The position numbers were made by a program, and so were the translations under genes. Below the pieces are notes generated by a model that did not search any database, was not told where the DNA came from, and saw only the letters and a list, made by a program, of their open reading frames with translations. A stretch of DNA of 64,000 nucleotides, from the NCBI GenBank assembly GCA_963772375.1, contig CAVYXG010000001.1:1-64000 (forward strand), written 5' to 3'. Below, in pieces: positions 7,636-20,747 of the stretch (within the stretch, counting starts at the first letter, position 1; each line of letters begins with the position of its first letter). The stretch comes from DATBHM01 sp963772375. GTDB taxonomy: Bacteria; Actinomycetota; UBA4738; JACQTL01.

Positions 7636-8376
7636 ATGTTCCGCCCTGGTGAGCGTGTCTTCGAGGCAGCACCGCCCAGCCGACGGCTGGTCGAGGCTCT
7701 CTCCTGGCGCTTGGTAGCGGAGATGGTGCGCCGATACCCGAAGCGGCTGCGCGTCGTCGAGTTGCACCCCGGCGGCGGGCATGGCGACTGCCTGTCCCTC
7801 GTGGACACCGATCCCCGCTCGCCGATCGAGCGGATCGACCTCAACCGAGTAGGGAGCGGGTTCGTCCATCCCCGCGAGGACGAGGACTGGGTGTGGCGAG
7901 GAATATGGTCCGAGCTGGCCGCCGCCGAGGACCCTCGCGACGGGGTCAGGACCCTGTCGGAGGCGGCTGGGTTCCCCGACCTCGACAGGCTGCCTCCGTC
8001 GACTCCGGGCGTCGTCTCCTACCGGGTGATCGCGGCCCTGGTCGGGGCCGAGGCGTTCTCCCGGGAGCCGTTGGAGTGCCGCAACGGGTACGTGGACACG
8101 AGCGGCTACGGAGGCGGAGTCTGGGAGCAGATGTTCGATGCGTTCCCCGCCGCCCGCGAGCGGCTGTCGGTGTCGGAGCCGGACGACATACTCGGGATCG
8201 CGGCGTACCGGTTCTGGTTCATCCGCCGCGGTGACAACCCCGTGCTCGCCCTTGAGGCCGAGCGCGGGAAGGCGTGGGACCGCGCCGGCCGTGAGTTCGA
8301 CCTCATGGACATGTACCGACCCCACGGACGGCTCTGGCCCGTCGCCGGGACGGTCGGAGCGTCGTTCCTGAGGTAG
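7636..8376 (+). CDS. Probable TY-Chap2-like putative peptide chaperone
   Basis: A 246-aa soluble protein. The segment VVELHPGGGHGDCLSLVD (about 40-57) matches the ELHPGGGxxDCLSL signature I associate with TY-Chap2 proteins (T3SS/YbjN-type peptide-binding chaperone fold) found in actinobacterial conflict loci. The rest has no other motif I recognise. It is divergent from the XRE repressor gene with a shared operator at 7568-7584, so the pair is probably one regulatory unit. ATG 7636 is preceded by GAGAGGGAGG. Family assignment rests on one remembered motif. Confidence 0.45.
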   Translation: MFRPGERVFEAAPPSRRLVEALSWRLVAEMVRRYPKRLRVVELHPGGGHGDCLSLVDTDPRSPIERIDLNRVGSGFVHPREDEDWVWRGIWSELAAAEDPRDGVRTLSEAAGFPDLDRLPPSTPGVVSYRVIAALVGAEAFSREPLECRNGYVDTSGYGGGVWEQMFDAFPAARERLSVSEPDDILGIAAYRFWFIRRGDNPVLALEAERGKAWDRAGREFDLMDMYRPHGRLWPVAGTVGASFLR

Positions 8377-8405
8377 GAGTCAAGTTCCGTTGCCGTTGAG
8401 GCAGG

Positions 8406-9185
8406 CTAGGGGTGTCTCTCTCGAAGGCCGGCGACCCAGTCGTCGTGGAGCCGCCGGTAGTCCTTGTCCCGCTGACCAGGGTGGACGACCGCGTACCAGG
8501 TGGCCTTCCGCCGGCCCAGCCTCAGCTCGTAAGGCTCGCCGTACGGACCGGTCCTCGACAGGTTCGGCGGACCGGGCGAGCCGGTCGCCCGGCGCATGAC
8601 CTCGAGGGCGGCCTGGCCGAGGGTAACGACCGTCTTCGGACGGGCGACGTCCAGCTCGGCCGCGATTCGGTCGACGTCCGCTCCCCGAACGATCGCGGAG
8701 GTCGAGGGATGGGTCGGGAGATCGACCTCGGGAAGCGACAGCCCCAGTTCGGTCCGGGCGGGATCGTAGGTGTCCTCGATCCGCCTCCGGACGCTGACCG
8801 AGCCGTGGTAGGTGTCGAGGCTGTCCGTGAGCCATGCGTCGTCGAGTCTGTAGCCCAACGGGGTGAGGACCTCGTCCTGCAGACGGCGGCCCGATGACCC
8901 GTTCTCATCCGCGGGCGTGGCGACGCCGAAGGCCGGATCCCAGCGTCGTCTCCTGAGCCACTCCCGGACCCGCTTCGCGGCGTCCTCGCCGTCCCAGAAC
9001 GGGCTCGGCTCGTTGTCGATCGGCATGGCGCGGATCGGACGGAGCGGGGCCGGCGGCACCCACCGAATGTGAATGGCGGACGGATATGCCCCCAACGTGA
9101 ACAGCTCACTCGGCCCATCGGCCGAGGGCCTGGCCGGCAGGAGCGGGCTGCCGAACGGGAAGGTGCCGCGCCGGCGCGGGGTCAC
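8406..9185 (-). CDS. Uracil-DNA glycosylase superfamily protein
   Basis: A 259-aa protein with the outline of a UDG-fold enzyme: an N-terminal LGAYPSAIH segment like the family's G-x-(Y/W)-P strand, a central AAELDVARPKTVVTLGQAAL (strand plus helix seen in UDG families), and a C-terminal AVVHPGQRD resembling the catalytic H-P-(S/G) loop. It would remove uracil or modified bases from DNA. It starts at GTG 9185, overlapping the upstream DUF4268 gene by 4 bp (GTGA), so the two are coupled. Exact base specificity is not visible. Confidence 0.6.
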   Translation of the reverse strand: MTPRRRGTFPFGSPLLPARPSADGPSELFTLGAYPSAIHIRWVPPAPLRPIRAMPIDNEPSPFWDGEDAAKRVREWLRRRRWDPAFGVATPADENGSSGRRLQDEVLTPLGYRLDDAWLTDSLDTYHGSVSVRRRIEDTYDPARTELGLSLPEVDLPTHPSTSAIVRGADVDRIAAELDVARPKTVVTLGQAALEVMRRATGSPGPPNLSRTGPYGEPYELRLGRRKATWYAVVHPGQRDKDYRRLHDDWVAGLRERHP

Positions 9186-10207
9186 TGCACCGCCTCCTCA
9201 GGGGTGGGCAGCGCGCTCGATTCGCCGCTCGCGGCCTTGGCGCCTGCTCCCTCGGCCTTCAGCTCGGCGAACCGTGTCCTGAGCCGGTGGTCGAAGACGT
9301 CGATGAGGCGGAACAGCCTCGCTGCGGCCCACGCTCTGGCCTGCTCCGACTCCTGCTCGTCGGCCAGGTCCGGCGTCGGCCGGTAGACGCCGACGCGGGA
9401 GGCACGTCGGTTGTCGAGGCGTTCCCACGACAGGGCCTCACCGAAGGCGTCTTCCAGCTCGGCCCGGTCGGCATCCAACTCGTCGAACACGAGCTTGTTC
9501 GTAGCCTGGTCCCCGCAGTCCAGGTACAGCTCCGCCCGGACCTGGTTGCCGAGGACGAAAGCCACCGAGTAGTAGCCGAACGGTCCGGCCGCCATGCCCA
9601 TCCAGTTGTCGTAGCCGGGCTTCGGCTTCCGGAAGCTGACGCGCTCCTTGGCCATCGAGTCGACGAGCCGCTCGAAGAAGTCGTGGCGAGACTGGGCGAG
9701 GTTCGAGATGCCCGTTGCGCTCTTGACCGCCTTCTGCCAGTCGTTTGGCTGCGCGACCACGCGGAAGATCGGGGCGGGCGGGGAGTCGCCGATGCGCACG
9801 AGGCCGAGCTCCACGCCGAAGAAGTGGACCTGCTCGTCCGTCCGCTCGTTCAGCCAGTCGAGGGCCGAGCGGTGCTCGTCCCGGAAGGACGGTGTCAGCC
9901 ACACCACGACCGCCGCGCCCAGCCCGGACGCGTACACGAGGAGCTGTCCGAGGTGGGTGTGGTTCGTCGGCTCGAGCTGGTTCTCGACGATGACGGGCCG
10001 GCCCGACTCGTCCTCGCCGAGGACGTCGAGGGAGAAGTTGCCGACGCGACGCTCACGCTCCGTCGGGACGATGGAGATGCCGAGCGAGGTGGCAAGGAGG
10101 TCGAGGTGCTCGATGAGCCAGGGCGTGAGGTCGCTCGACTCGCTCTTCCAGACCTCGCGCGGGTCGAGCTGCTCGAGCCGGCCGAGTCCGCGTTCGTCGG
10201 TGTCCAT
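9182..10207 (-). CDS. DUF4268 nuclease-like protein
   Basis: A 341-aa protein. The N-terminal domain has the pattern VGNFSLDVLGEDESG (Asp61), VIVENQLEPTNHTHLGQLL with Glu75-x-Gln77 and a Gln88...Tyr92 tail. This is a PD-(D/E)xK-like core common to DUF4268 and related proteins. The C-terminal DUF4268 region (about 190-315) includes DWQKAVKSATG and FFERLVDSM. It is the first gene of a two-gene minus-strand operon with the glycosylase. The probable role is DNA cleavage in a two-component unit, which is inference. Confidence 0.65.
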   Translation of the reverse strand: MDTDERGLGRLEQLDPREVWKSESSDLTPWLIEHLDLLATSLGISIVPTERERRVGNFSLDVLGEDESGRPVIVENQLEPTNHTHLGQLLVYASGLGAAVVVWLTPSFRDEHRSALDWLNERTDEQVHFFGVELGLVRIGDSPPAPIFRVVAQPNDWQKAVKSATGISNLAQSRHDFFERLVDSMAKERVSFRKPKPGYDNWMGMAAGPFGYYSVAFVLGNQVRAELYLDCGDQATNKLVFDELDADRAELEDAFGEALSWERLDNRRASRVGVYRPTPDLADEQESEQARAWAAARLFRLIDVFDHRLRTRFAELKAEGAGAKAASGESSALPTPEEAVQ

Positions 10208-10393
10208 GCCCCCTCCGGTCCTCCGCCCGCTCGGAGCCTAGCTCATGCTCCCGGCTCCGCTCGAACGCCCGCACGCGCGAGGGGACGGCCGTCGCGCCCG
10301 CACGCACGGGGGATGGCCGGGAGATGCTCGCAGCCAATCCGCCGTCGATGGGGCCCGCTTACACTCCCCGGATCGTTCGAGGAAGGAGCGTGG

Positions 10394-10693
10394 ATGGCTG
10401 AGGCGACGGTCCTAGTGTGCGACACGTGCGGCAGGCCCGCGGTCGAGACGGTGCGGTTCCGGATCGGGCAGCGGAACCTCGAGAAGGACTACTGCCAGGT
10501 CCATCTCGCGGAGCTGGAAGCGAGTGCCCGGCGACCGCGCCGTGGACGCCGTCCCGCCGCGGTCCTGGCCCAGCCGGCCAAGCGCAGGGGCAGGCCGCCC
10601 GGCTCGAAGAACAAGGCCAGTAGCAACGAACGCCGGCGCGGCCGACCGCCGAAGATGTCGGCCTCGCCCACTGGGACCGACGCCCAGCTTTAG
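10394..10693 (+). CDS. AT-hook protein with N-terminal zinc finger
   Basis: A 99-aa protein. The N-terminus has VCDTCGRPAV ... DYCQVHL, a CxxC...CxxH metal site. The C-terminal half has two AT-hook cores (KRRGRPPGSKNK and RRRGRPPKM) in a basic linker. It should bind the minor groove of AT-rich DNA, perhaps as a silencer or architectural protein of the island. GAGGAAGGAGCGTGG precedes ATG 10394. Similar small proteins occur in actinophages. Confidence 0.65.
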   Translation: MAEATVLVCDTCGRPAVETVRFRIGQRNLEKDYCQVHLAELEASARRPRRGRRPAAVLAQPAKRRGRPPGSKNKASSNERRRGRPPKMSASPTGTDAQL

Positions 10694-10703
10694 GCCCACC
10701 GCG

Positions 10704-11489
10704 GTGACCCCGCTCGAAGTCGACGAGCCTGTCCGCTACTCGGTCGCCGATCTTCGACGCTTCATCGCCAACGCGTTCGCGGACCTGCAGGCCCTCGATC
10801 CCGAGGTACGAGAGCTGCTTGGCGAGAACGAGCCGTTCGCCGAGTGGGAGGCCGACTGGTTCCTCCGGGGCTGCCGGGAGGCCGGATTGTTCACGGTCCG
10901 GCCGACCATGAGCAGCGGGGGGTTCGCGGGTCCTGGTACGTGACCGAGGTGTACACCGACCGGAGCGGGAGGCCGGTGAGCGCGCACTTCCTTCAGACCG
11001 CCGGGCTGAAGGGGAGCGGACGCAGGAGCGTGTGGCGGGAGGGGATCACCCAGTGGGCGGCCTTTACCCGCCTGGTGCTCGAGTGGGGACAGGACCCGGC
11101 TCGGATCCGAGCGTTTAGTGACAGCCGAGGGGTGGACGCGGTCGTCTACGACCGCGACCCGCTCAGCCCCGGATGCCCGGGCGGTCCTGTGCGTCGAGGC
11201 GAAGGTCACTGGGCGGGAGACGGACGCCCTGGTCGCCGGCATGGTGGCCTGCGGTGGGGAGGGTGGGCCGGAGACGCATGTGGATGCTGTGAGGCGGCAG
11301 CTCGGGTGGCGAGCGTCTGGGTGGGCCTCGAACCACCACAAGAAGTGCCTCGCGCTGGTGGCCTTGCGGCCGGAGCTGTTCTGGGCCGTGTCCAGGGACA
11401 AGTCGCACGTGTTCGAGGTAAGCAACTCGCCGGGCCGCTTCGAGCTGAGCGAGGTGCCCGAGGCGCGCCTCGCCGTCCCAAGCTCCTGA
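10704..11489 (+). pseudogene. Frameshifted hypothetical protein, nuclease-like end
   Basis: Three consecutive open segments in frames 0, +2 and 0 read as one protein of about 261 aa: 10704-10920 (GTG start), 10920-11165, then 11165-11489. One extra G in the G6 run at 10917-10922 and one fewer C in the CCCC run near 11167 restore a single frame (…VYDRDPLSPDARAVLCVEAK…). The last part has Asp ... VEAK, a possible D-(E)xK nuclease site. Net phase is unchanged, so these could be two homopolymer sequencing errors rather than real decay. No family recognised. Confidence 0.5.
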
Positions 11490-12003
11490 GGGCCGCTCGC
11501 GGACGCCTCGTGTCCTACAAGTCGTGCCGACAGCGAACGTGGCTGCGGTACGGCATGAGCACGGGGTCCGTTGGCGTCCTGAGCGGTCCAGCGGCCGTCA
11601 GGAGTGGTCTGGGGGTCCCACGTGAGCTGGGCGGGGCCTGAGCCTGGCAGAAAGTTGACCTTCAGCAGGTCAGCTCATCGTTCCAGCCGTCCCCGGCCGG
11701 AACCAGAGTTCTCTTCGGTCTTCGACGCGCCCATGAACGTGATCGTGAGGCCGGCCCGCCGTGCACGGAGGGGGCCACGAGCACTTCCCGGCCTGGGAAG
11801 GAGTCGCCCTGTTTCCGCTGGTAGAAGTGCCTGTATTGGGTGCGGTCAACGGCAGGTCAACGGGCCGCAGGGTCGCGATCCTCCCGAGTTCCGATCAGCT
11901 CCTAAACCAACCCCATCATGCCCTCGATGAGCCTCTCCCCGATCGCGCAAACCGGGGACCCATCCCGCAACGGGGCGGCCTTGGAGGAGAGGGTGGCCCA
12001 CCT
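11490..12003. other. Intergenic stretch at the cargo/defence boundary
   Basis: 514 bp without a convincing gene. It contains the GGTCAAC direct-repeat site (11844-11861) and a CGATGAGCCTCTCC motif (11925-11938) that recurs at 14123. No tRNA-like sequence is visible 120 bp after the repeat site, unlike the other two right-end copies. Confidence 0.5.
11844..11861 (+). repeat. Internal GGTCAAC direct-repeat site
   Basis: GGTCAACGGCAGGTCAAC differs from the left-end copy (59-76) by one base. It may mark the right end of an older, smaller element of about 12 kb that carried integrase and Rep. Confidence 0.45.
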
Positions 12004-13977
12004 CTACAGCAAATCGACGTTCTTCGTGGCGCCGCTCTCTGGCTCGGGGTCGGAGCTGAGTTCGTCTTCGTCGAAAGCCATATCCTCGTCGAGCGGGTCA
12101 GGTGTGTCCCTCGGCTGCCCGGGGTCGGAGGGGACGCCGGCGTCTGGCGCAGGGAGGTCAACTCGCCAACGGCCCAGCGCCCAGTCGATGAGACGGGCAC
12201 GCCTGGACTTGAGTTCGTTCACGTCCCAGTCTGGGAGGCTCCCAAGCTCTCGTTCCGAGAAGAAGGACGACTCCGCGTAGCACGTCTTGCCCGAGCCCGG
12301 CGTGCCCTGCTTCTGGGCGAAGCACTTGTTCCCGTAGGAGGAGTTGTCTTTCGTCAGGCAGAGGTTGCCAAGATCGTGAGTGTAGACACGGCATTCCGCC
12401 TCATCGAACCGCTCGAACCAGCAAGCGTTCTTCGGAGTTTGCGGCAAGATGTGTTCGATCGTGTCCGCGCGCTCTCGACGCCTGACGACGTCCCAGGGGA
12501 CTTTCGGTGTCGCGCCCTTGCTCGCGGCGAGGTGCTCCTCGTATTCGTACAAGAAGTACTTAAGCCCCGCCCAGCTGTACCAGTCGTACTCCTCCCGGCG
12601 GAGTGCTGTGTCGAACCATGTGTCTGGTGCAAACGCCTGGAGTGTTGAGCGCAGCTGCCGCATCGCTTGGTCGAAGCTGATAGCGCCACCGTGCAGCTGA
12701 TTGCCGATGCGGAATAGATCTGCCTGCCCGGCGTCCGCACGCCGCTCAAGCAGGCGGTAGACGCGGAAGGCGAACGCCTCACAGAACTTCACTAGCTCCA
12801 GGTACTTCTGCCCGTCGTCCGCGAAGCGAATCCGTGTTGCGATCAAGAGAGGGAGGAATGGCGCCACGACATTAGTCCGCACGAGCTTCGCACTCCATTT
12901 CCGGACTTCCTCCCGGAGCGACGCCTGCGGGACGGAGCTGAAACTGTCGGGTCGTTCCGGGGCGCGCGCATCGCAGTAACCGATGCATGAAGCACGGAGG
13001 CTCTCCGTGTATTTGAGGAGATCGCCCAGAAGAAGGGCCTGATCCCGGTTTCGCCTCAGGTCGAACCTCGACTTGACGGCTTTGCTCCCGGCCCACTTTC
13101 GCGGCTGGGGGTCGTAGCCAGTCAGCCAGTGAGCACGGAGCAGCTGGTCCTCATCCGACGATGCCGTTAGACCGGCAGCCATGAGCTGGCGGAAGATTTC
13201 GGCCCACGCATCATTGACGGCATTGTCCAGCTCATGGGGGAGGTTGAGAGTGGAACCTGAGTACAGGAGGAAGTTCTTCACCTTCTCAAGCTCCGACAGC
13301 GGCTTCCCCCGATTGTTCATGACCTCGAAGATGACGCCCACCTCGGCAGCTGACTCAACCTGGTAGAGCGTCACCCGCAGCCCGTGAGCAATCTTCTGGT
13401 GGAGCTCTATGAGCCAGCCCGTGTAGCCGTCTTTGCGAGAGGCACGGTTGCTCTCCAGGTGCTCCCTGAACTCCTTGCTGGCCTCGGCGAGCCGTCTCTC
13501 CGAGGTGATCTGTGGGCCCTCAGGCCCTGGCTGGTCGCTGAGGGCGACGGTCTTGAAGTAGTGGTCGCAGTCCGTATTCAGGGAGAGCTTGTAAAGGGGC
13601 TGGCCTGCCAGGTCCGTCGCCGCGATGTACGCCCACTGGATCCCACCTGCCAGCCTCTTCGTGGCCTCGGTCTCGAGAGCAGCGAGTTCGCGACGGATCG
13701 AATCCAGAAGGAGGACAACCGTCGCGAGTCGCTGCTGGCCGTCGACAACGTCCACGACCCCGAAGCTCTTGCCATCCGAGCCGAGCCGGCGTGCGTCGGG
13801 GTCGCGTTCGTGCAGGACGATGGTGCCGGTGTAGTGCTCCCGGCCAACGCCAAGGATGTCGAGGTCCTCGAGGAACTCTGTGCGCTGCTGAGACTCCCAT
13901 GCGTAACCGCGCTGGTAGTCCGGAACGCGAAAAATGCGCCCCTCGAAAAGCCCTTCGATGGTGAGTGTGTTGTTCAT
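12004..13977 (-). CDS. GmrSD-like DUF262/DUF1524 nuclease
   Basis: A 657-aa single-chain protein of the GmrSD type. The N-terminal DUF262 (ParB/Srx-like NTPase-nuclease fold) shows VPDYQRGYAW (about 19-27) and VVDGQQRLATVVLLLDS (about 77-93). The C-terminal DUF1524 HNH-type domain shows IEHILPQT (about 507-514) and HDLGNLCLT. Known relatives are type IV restriction enzymes that cut modified phage DNA. I start at the internal ATG 13977, preceded by AAGGAAG, rather than 14004. It is divergent from the helicase operon at 14261 and is probably the first component of the defence region. Both active-site motifs look intact. Confidence 0.85.
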   Translation of the reverse strand: MNNTLTIEGLFEGRIFRVPDYQRGYAWESQQRTEFLEDLDILGVGREHYTGTIVLHERDPDARRLGSDGKSFGVVDVVDGQQRLATVVLLLDSIRRELAALETEATKRLAGGIQWAYIAATDLAGQPLYKLSLNTDCDHYFKTVALSDQPGPEGPQITSERRLAEASKEFREHLESNRASRKDGYTGWLIELHQKIAHGLRVTLYQVESAAEVGVIFEVMNNRGKPLSELEKVKNFLLYSGSTLNLPHELDNAVNDAWAEIFRQLMAAGLTASSDEDQLLRAHWLTGYDPQPRKWAGSKAVKSRFDLRRNRDQALLLGDLLKYTESLRASCIGYCDARAPERPDSFSSVPQASLREEVRKWSAKLVRTNVVAPFLPLLIATRIRFADDGQKYLELVKFCEAFAFRVYRLLERRADAGQADLFRIGNQLHGGAISFDQAMRQLRSTLQAFAPDTWFDTALRREEYDWYSWAGLKYFLYEYEEHLAASKGATPKVPWDVVRRRERADTIEHILPQTPKNACWFERFDEAECRVYTHDLGNLCLTKDNSSYGNKCFAQKQGTPGSGKTCYAESSFFSERELGSLPDWDVNELKSRRARLIDWALGRWRVDLPAPDAGVPSDPGQPRDTPDPLDEDMAFDEDELSSDPEPESGATKNVDLL

Positions 13978-14260
13978 CCACTTCCTTGACGTCAGGTTGA
14001 GCATATCCGCGACCGGAGATGCCAGTGTGCCGATCGTCAGCCGACTCGCAGCGACCTACTGAGAGTTGCGGACAATCCGTCCGAGGTCAAGCGCAACTCC
14101 ACGCAGCGACCGCATATGCCCCCGATGAGCCTCTCCGGGGCGAGCACGGCGGCTGGGTCCCTCTCGCTACTGGACGCGCCTGCGGTTACGCTCCAGCAAT
14201 GCCCCAGACCGTCGTCGAGAACCCAGTCATCAAACTCACTGACTTCAAGGACCATCACCG
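13978..14260. promoter_or_regulatory. Divergent promoter region of the defence locus
   Basis: 283 bp between the DUF262 gene and the helicase operon. It includes CGATGAGCCTCTCC (14123-14136), also present at 11925. No -10/-35 pair stands out clearly enough to name. Confidence 0.35.
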
Positions 14261-17200
14261 GTGCCGGCGAGGCTAGAAGATCTGACGCCCGGTGCCCGGG
14301 TGGCGGGTGTTCTTCCGGAGCAGCCCGTCTTAGTGGTGGCCGCCGACTGGCACGGAACCAACGCGATCACGCTGACCTATCGAACGGACGGCGGTCGCAC
14401 CGATGCAGAGCTTCTGTACCGCGAGAACGAGGCCAGGCTCGAGATCCTGGAACCAGGCGCGGCATTCGCCTTCGATGGCGATGGCTCTCTGTTCCGGCTC
14501 GCATCGGAAGCGCTCCGCATCCGGCTCGCCTACCTCTTCGACCCGCTCCTGGCAGTGCATACCTCGAGCCTCGATCCTCTTCCGCACCAGATCCAGGCGG
14601 TGTATGAGGAGATGCTGCCCCGCCAGCCCCTGAGGTTCCTACTCGCGGACGACCCCGGAGCCGGCAAGACGATCATGACCGGGCTGTTCATCAAGGAGCT
14701 CTTGGTCCGAGGCGACGTTCGGCGCTGCATGATCGTGGTGCCAGGCAGTCTCGTCGAGCAGTGGCAGGACGAGCTGTGGCAGCGTTTCGGGCTCGACTTC
14801 GACATCATCTCGCGCGAGACCATCGAGAACTCGAAGACCGGCAACCCGTTCGCCGAGAAGAACCTCGTCATCGCACGAGTGGATCAGATGGCGCGCAGTG
14901 AGGAGATCATGGCGAAGCTCGCGCACACTGAGTGGGACCTGGTGGTCGTGGACGAAGCGCACAAGCTGTCTGCCCACTACTTCGGCAGCGAGGTCAAGGA
15001 GACCAAGCGCTACAAACTCGGGCGGGAGCTGGGCAACGTCACCCGCCATCTACTGTTCCTGACCGCAACGCCGCACAGTGGGAAGGAGGCGGACTTCCAG
15101 CTCTTCATGGCACTGCTCGACGCCGACCGGTTCGAGGGGAAGTTCCGAGATGGTGTCCATGTCTCCGACCCCAAGGACATGATGCGTCGTCTGGTGAAGG
15201 AGCGGCTCCTCAAGTTCGACGGCACCCCGCTGTTCCCCGAGCGCAGGGCGTACAGCGTCGAGTACGAACTCTCCGACCTGGAGGCGAAGCTCTACGCGGA
15301 GGTCACCGACTACGTCCGCGACGAGATGAACCGCGCCGAGCGGCTCCGTGCCGAGGGTGAGGGGCGTCGTGGCGCCATCGTCGGGTTCGCCCTCACGACG
15401 CTCCAGCGCCGCCTGGCCTCGTCCCCCGAGGCGATCCACCAGTCCCTCATGCGCCGGCGCAAACGCCTTGAGAATCGCGTGCGCGAGGAGGAACTCCGCA
15501 AGCGCGGCGCCGAGATCGCCCTCGACACCACCGAGGACCTCCCGAAGCTCGATGAGGAGGACTGGGACAACATCGACGACCTCTCCGACGAGGAGGTCGA
15601 GAAGCTCGAGGAGGAGGTCGTCGATCAGGCCTCGGCTGCCCAGACCATCGCCGAGCTGCGTGCGGAGATCGCCACGCTCGATCGGCTCGAGGCTCGCGCC
15701 AAGGAGGTCCTGCACTCCGGGACCGACCGCAAGTGGGAGGAGCTTCGCGAACTCCTGCTGAACGAGAGCGAGATGTTCGACGCGAACCACTCGCGACGGA
15801 AGCTCATCATCTTCTCCGAGCACAAGGACACCCTGAACTACCTCGCACAGCGGATCCGCGACCTCCTCGGCACACACGACGCGGTAGTCACGATCCACGG
15901 AGGCATGGGGCGGGAGAAGCGTCGGAATGCCCAGGAGGCGTTCACCCAGGACAAGGATGTTGTCGTGCTCGTCGCGACCGACGCGGCCGGCGAGGGCATC
16001 AACCTGCAACGCGCCCACCTGATGGTGAACTACGACCTCCCCTGGAACCCCAACCGAATCGAGCAGCGGTTCGGCCGCATCCACCGGATCGGGCAGAACG
16101 AGGTCTGCCACCTGTGGAACCTGATCGCCATCGAGACCCGCGAAGGGCAGGTCTACCAGACGCTGCTGGAGAAGCTCGAGAAGCAGCGTCTCGCGCTCGG
16201 CGGTCAGGTGTTCGACGTCCTCGGCCAGGTCTTCTCGGAGCGATCCCTGCGGGACCTGCTGATCGATGCGGTCCGCTACGGCGAGCAGCCGGAGGTTCGC
16301 GCCCGACTGACGGAGGTGGTCGGCGAGGTCATGGAGGGGGAGCTCCGTCGAGTCGTGCAGGAGCGGGCGCTCACGAGCGACCTGCTGTCGGCAGCCGACG
16401 TCGATGGGATCCGCGAGCAGATGGAGCTCGCCGCCGCACGCAGGCTGCAGCCACATTTCATCCGGTCGTTCTTCATGGAGGCGTTCCGGCTCCTCGGGGG
16501 GACCCTGGCCAAGCGCGAGTCCGGACGCTTCGAGATCACTCATGTGCCCATGGACGTCCGCATGCGCGATCGGGTAATCGGGACCGGCACCGCCGTTCTG
16601 AAGCACTACGAGCGGGTCACCTTCGACAAGTCCTTCACACGCCCCGTCGGTCAGCCGCCGGCCGAGTTCATTAGCCCCGGACACCCGATCCTCGACAGCG
16701 TCGTGGATCTGATCCTCGAGCGATATCGCTCCCTGCTGAAGAAGGGCACCGTGCTCGTCGATGAGGCCGACGAATCCGAGGATCCCCGTGTGCTCCTGTA
16801 CCTCGAACACGCGATCCAGGATGCCAGGACCGATCCCGGCGGGAATCGCCTGACCGTGTCGAAGCGGCTGCAGTTCGTCGAGATGGCGGAGAACGGATCC
16901 GCCCGGACCGTTGGTTACGCGCCGTACCTCGACTACCGGGGCTTGGCTCCGGATGAGCCGGCCCTTCTTGCCTCAACGCTTCGCCAGCCGTGGCTCGCCG
17001 ATGGAGTGGAGGAACGGGGACTCGACTATGCGATCCAGCACGCGGTCCCCGAGCACCTCAAGGAGGTCCGCCTCCGCACCATCGCCCGAGTGGAAAGGAC
17101 GACGGCGGCAGTGAAAGACCGGCTTACCAAGGAGATCAACTACTGGGACCACCGGGCCAATGAGCTGAAGCAGCAGGAGCTGGCGGGAAAGCAGCCCCGG

Positions 17201-17784
17201 ATGAACTCGGCGAGGGCCCGCCAGCGCGCCGACGATCTTCAGTCGCGGCTGAAGAAACGCCTTGAGGAGCTCGAGCAGGAGAAGCAGCTCTCCCCGCTCC
17301 CGCCGACGGTGATAGGGGGTGCCGTGGTCGTTCCGGCCGGCTTACTGGAGCGGCTCCGCGGAGACCGGACCCCTGGGATGGACCCCGGTGTCATGGCGAG
17401 GCTCAGGGATCGGGTCGAGCGGATCGCCGTTGACGCCGTCATGGCCATTGAAAGGAGCCTCGGCAGGGAACCCGAGGAGATGCCGCACAACAACAAGGGG
17501 TTCGACATCAGGTCGCGTGACCCGGAGGGCCAGCGCACGCTCTTCATCGAAGTCAAGGGCCGTGCTGAGGGGGCTTCGACCGTGACGGTCACTAAGAACG
17601 AGATTCTGACCGGGCTGAACGAGAGGGAGAACTTCCGCCTCGCTCTGGCTGTTGTTGGCGATGACGAATCCGCTCAGGTTGGCTATGTGGTCCAGCCGTT
17701 CATGGGAGACGAAGAGGCGCTCTTCGGAGTCACGAGCATCAACTTCAATCTCTCGGACCTCCTCTTTCGCGCGCAGGCCCCCGT

Positions 17785-17788
<4 letters not shown>
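14261..17788 (+). CDS. SNF2-family helicase with C-terminal DUF3883
   Basis: A 1175-aa SF2 ATPase, GTG start. The helicase core shows ADDPGAGKT (Walker A, 130-137), VVVDEAHK (DEAH box, 231-234), LTATPHSGK, and the C-terminal motifs ATDAAGEGINL and QRFGRIHRIGQ. A coiled, charged region follows, then near the C-terminus NKGFDIRSRD ... LFIEVKG, the DUF3883 nuclease-like core (Asp ... ExK). This is the helicase type found with DUF1156 methyltransferases in DISARM-like defence loci. Its TGA overlaps the next ATG (ATGA). It probably scans or remodels incoming DNA for the system. Confidence 0.88.
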
Positions 17789-20730
<2,942 letters not shown>

Positions 20731-20747
20731 GGGGCGGGGACTAGTTC

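Noticed and set aside
15050..16810. Long minus-strand frame of 586 codons opposite the SNF2-DUF3883 gene
   Set aside because: It is the antisense shadow of a strongly conserved helicase; composition is that of reversed GC-rich codons and no motif is present.
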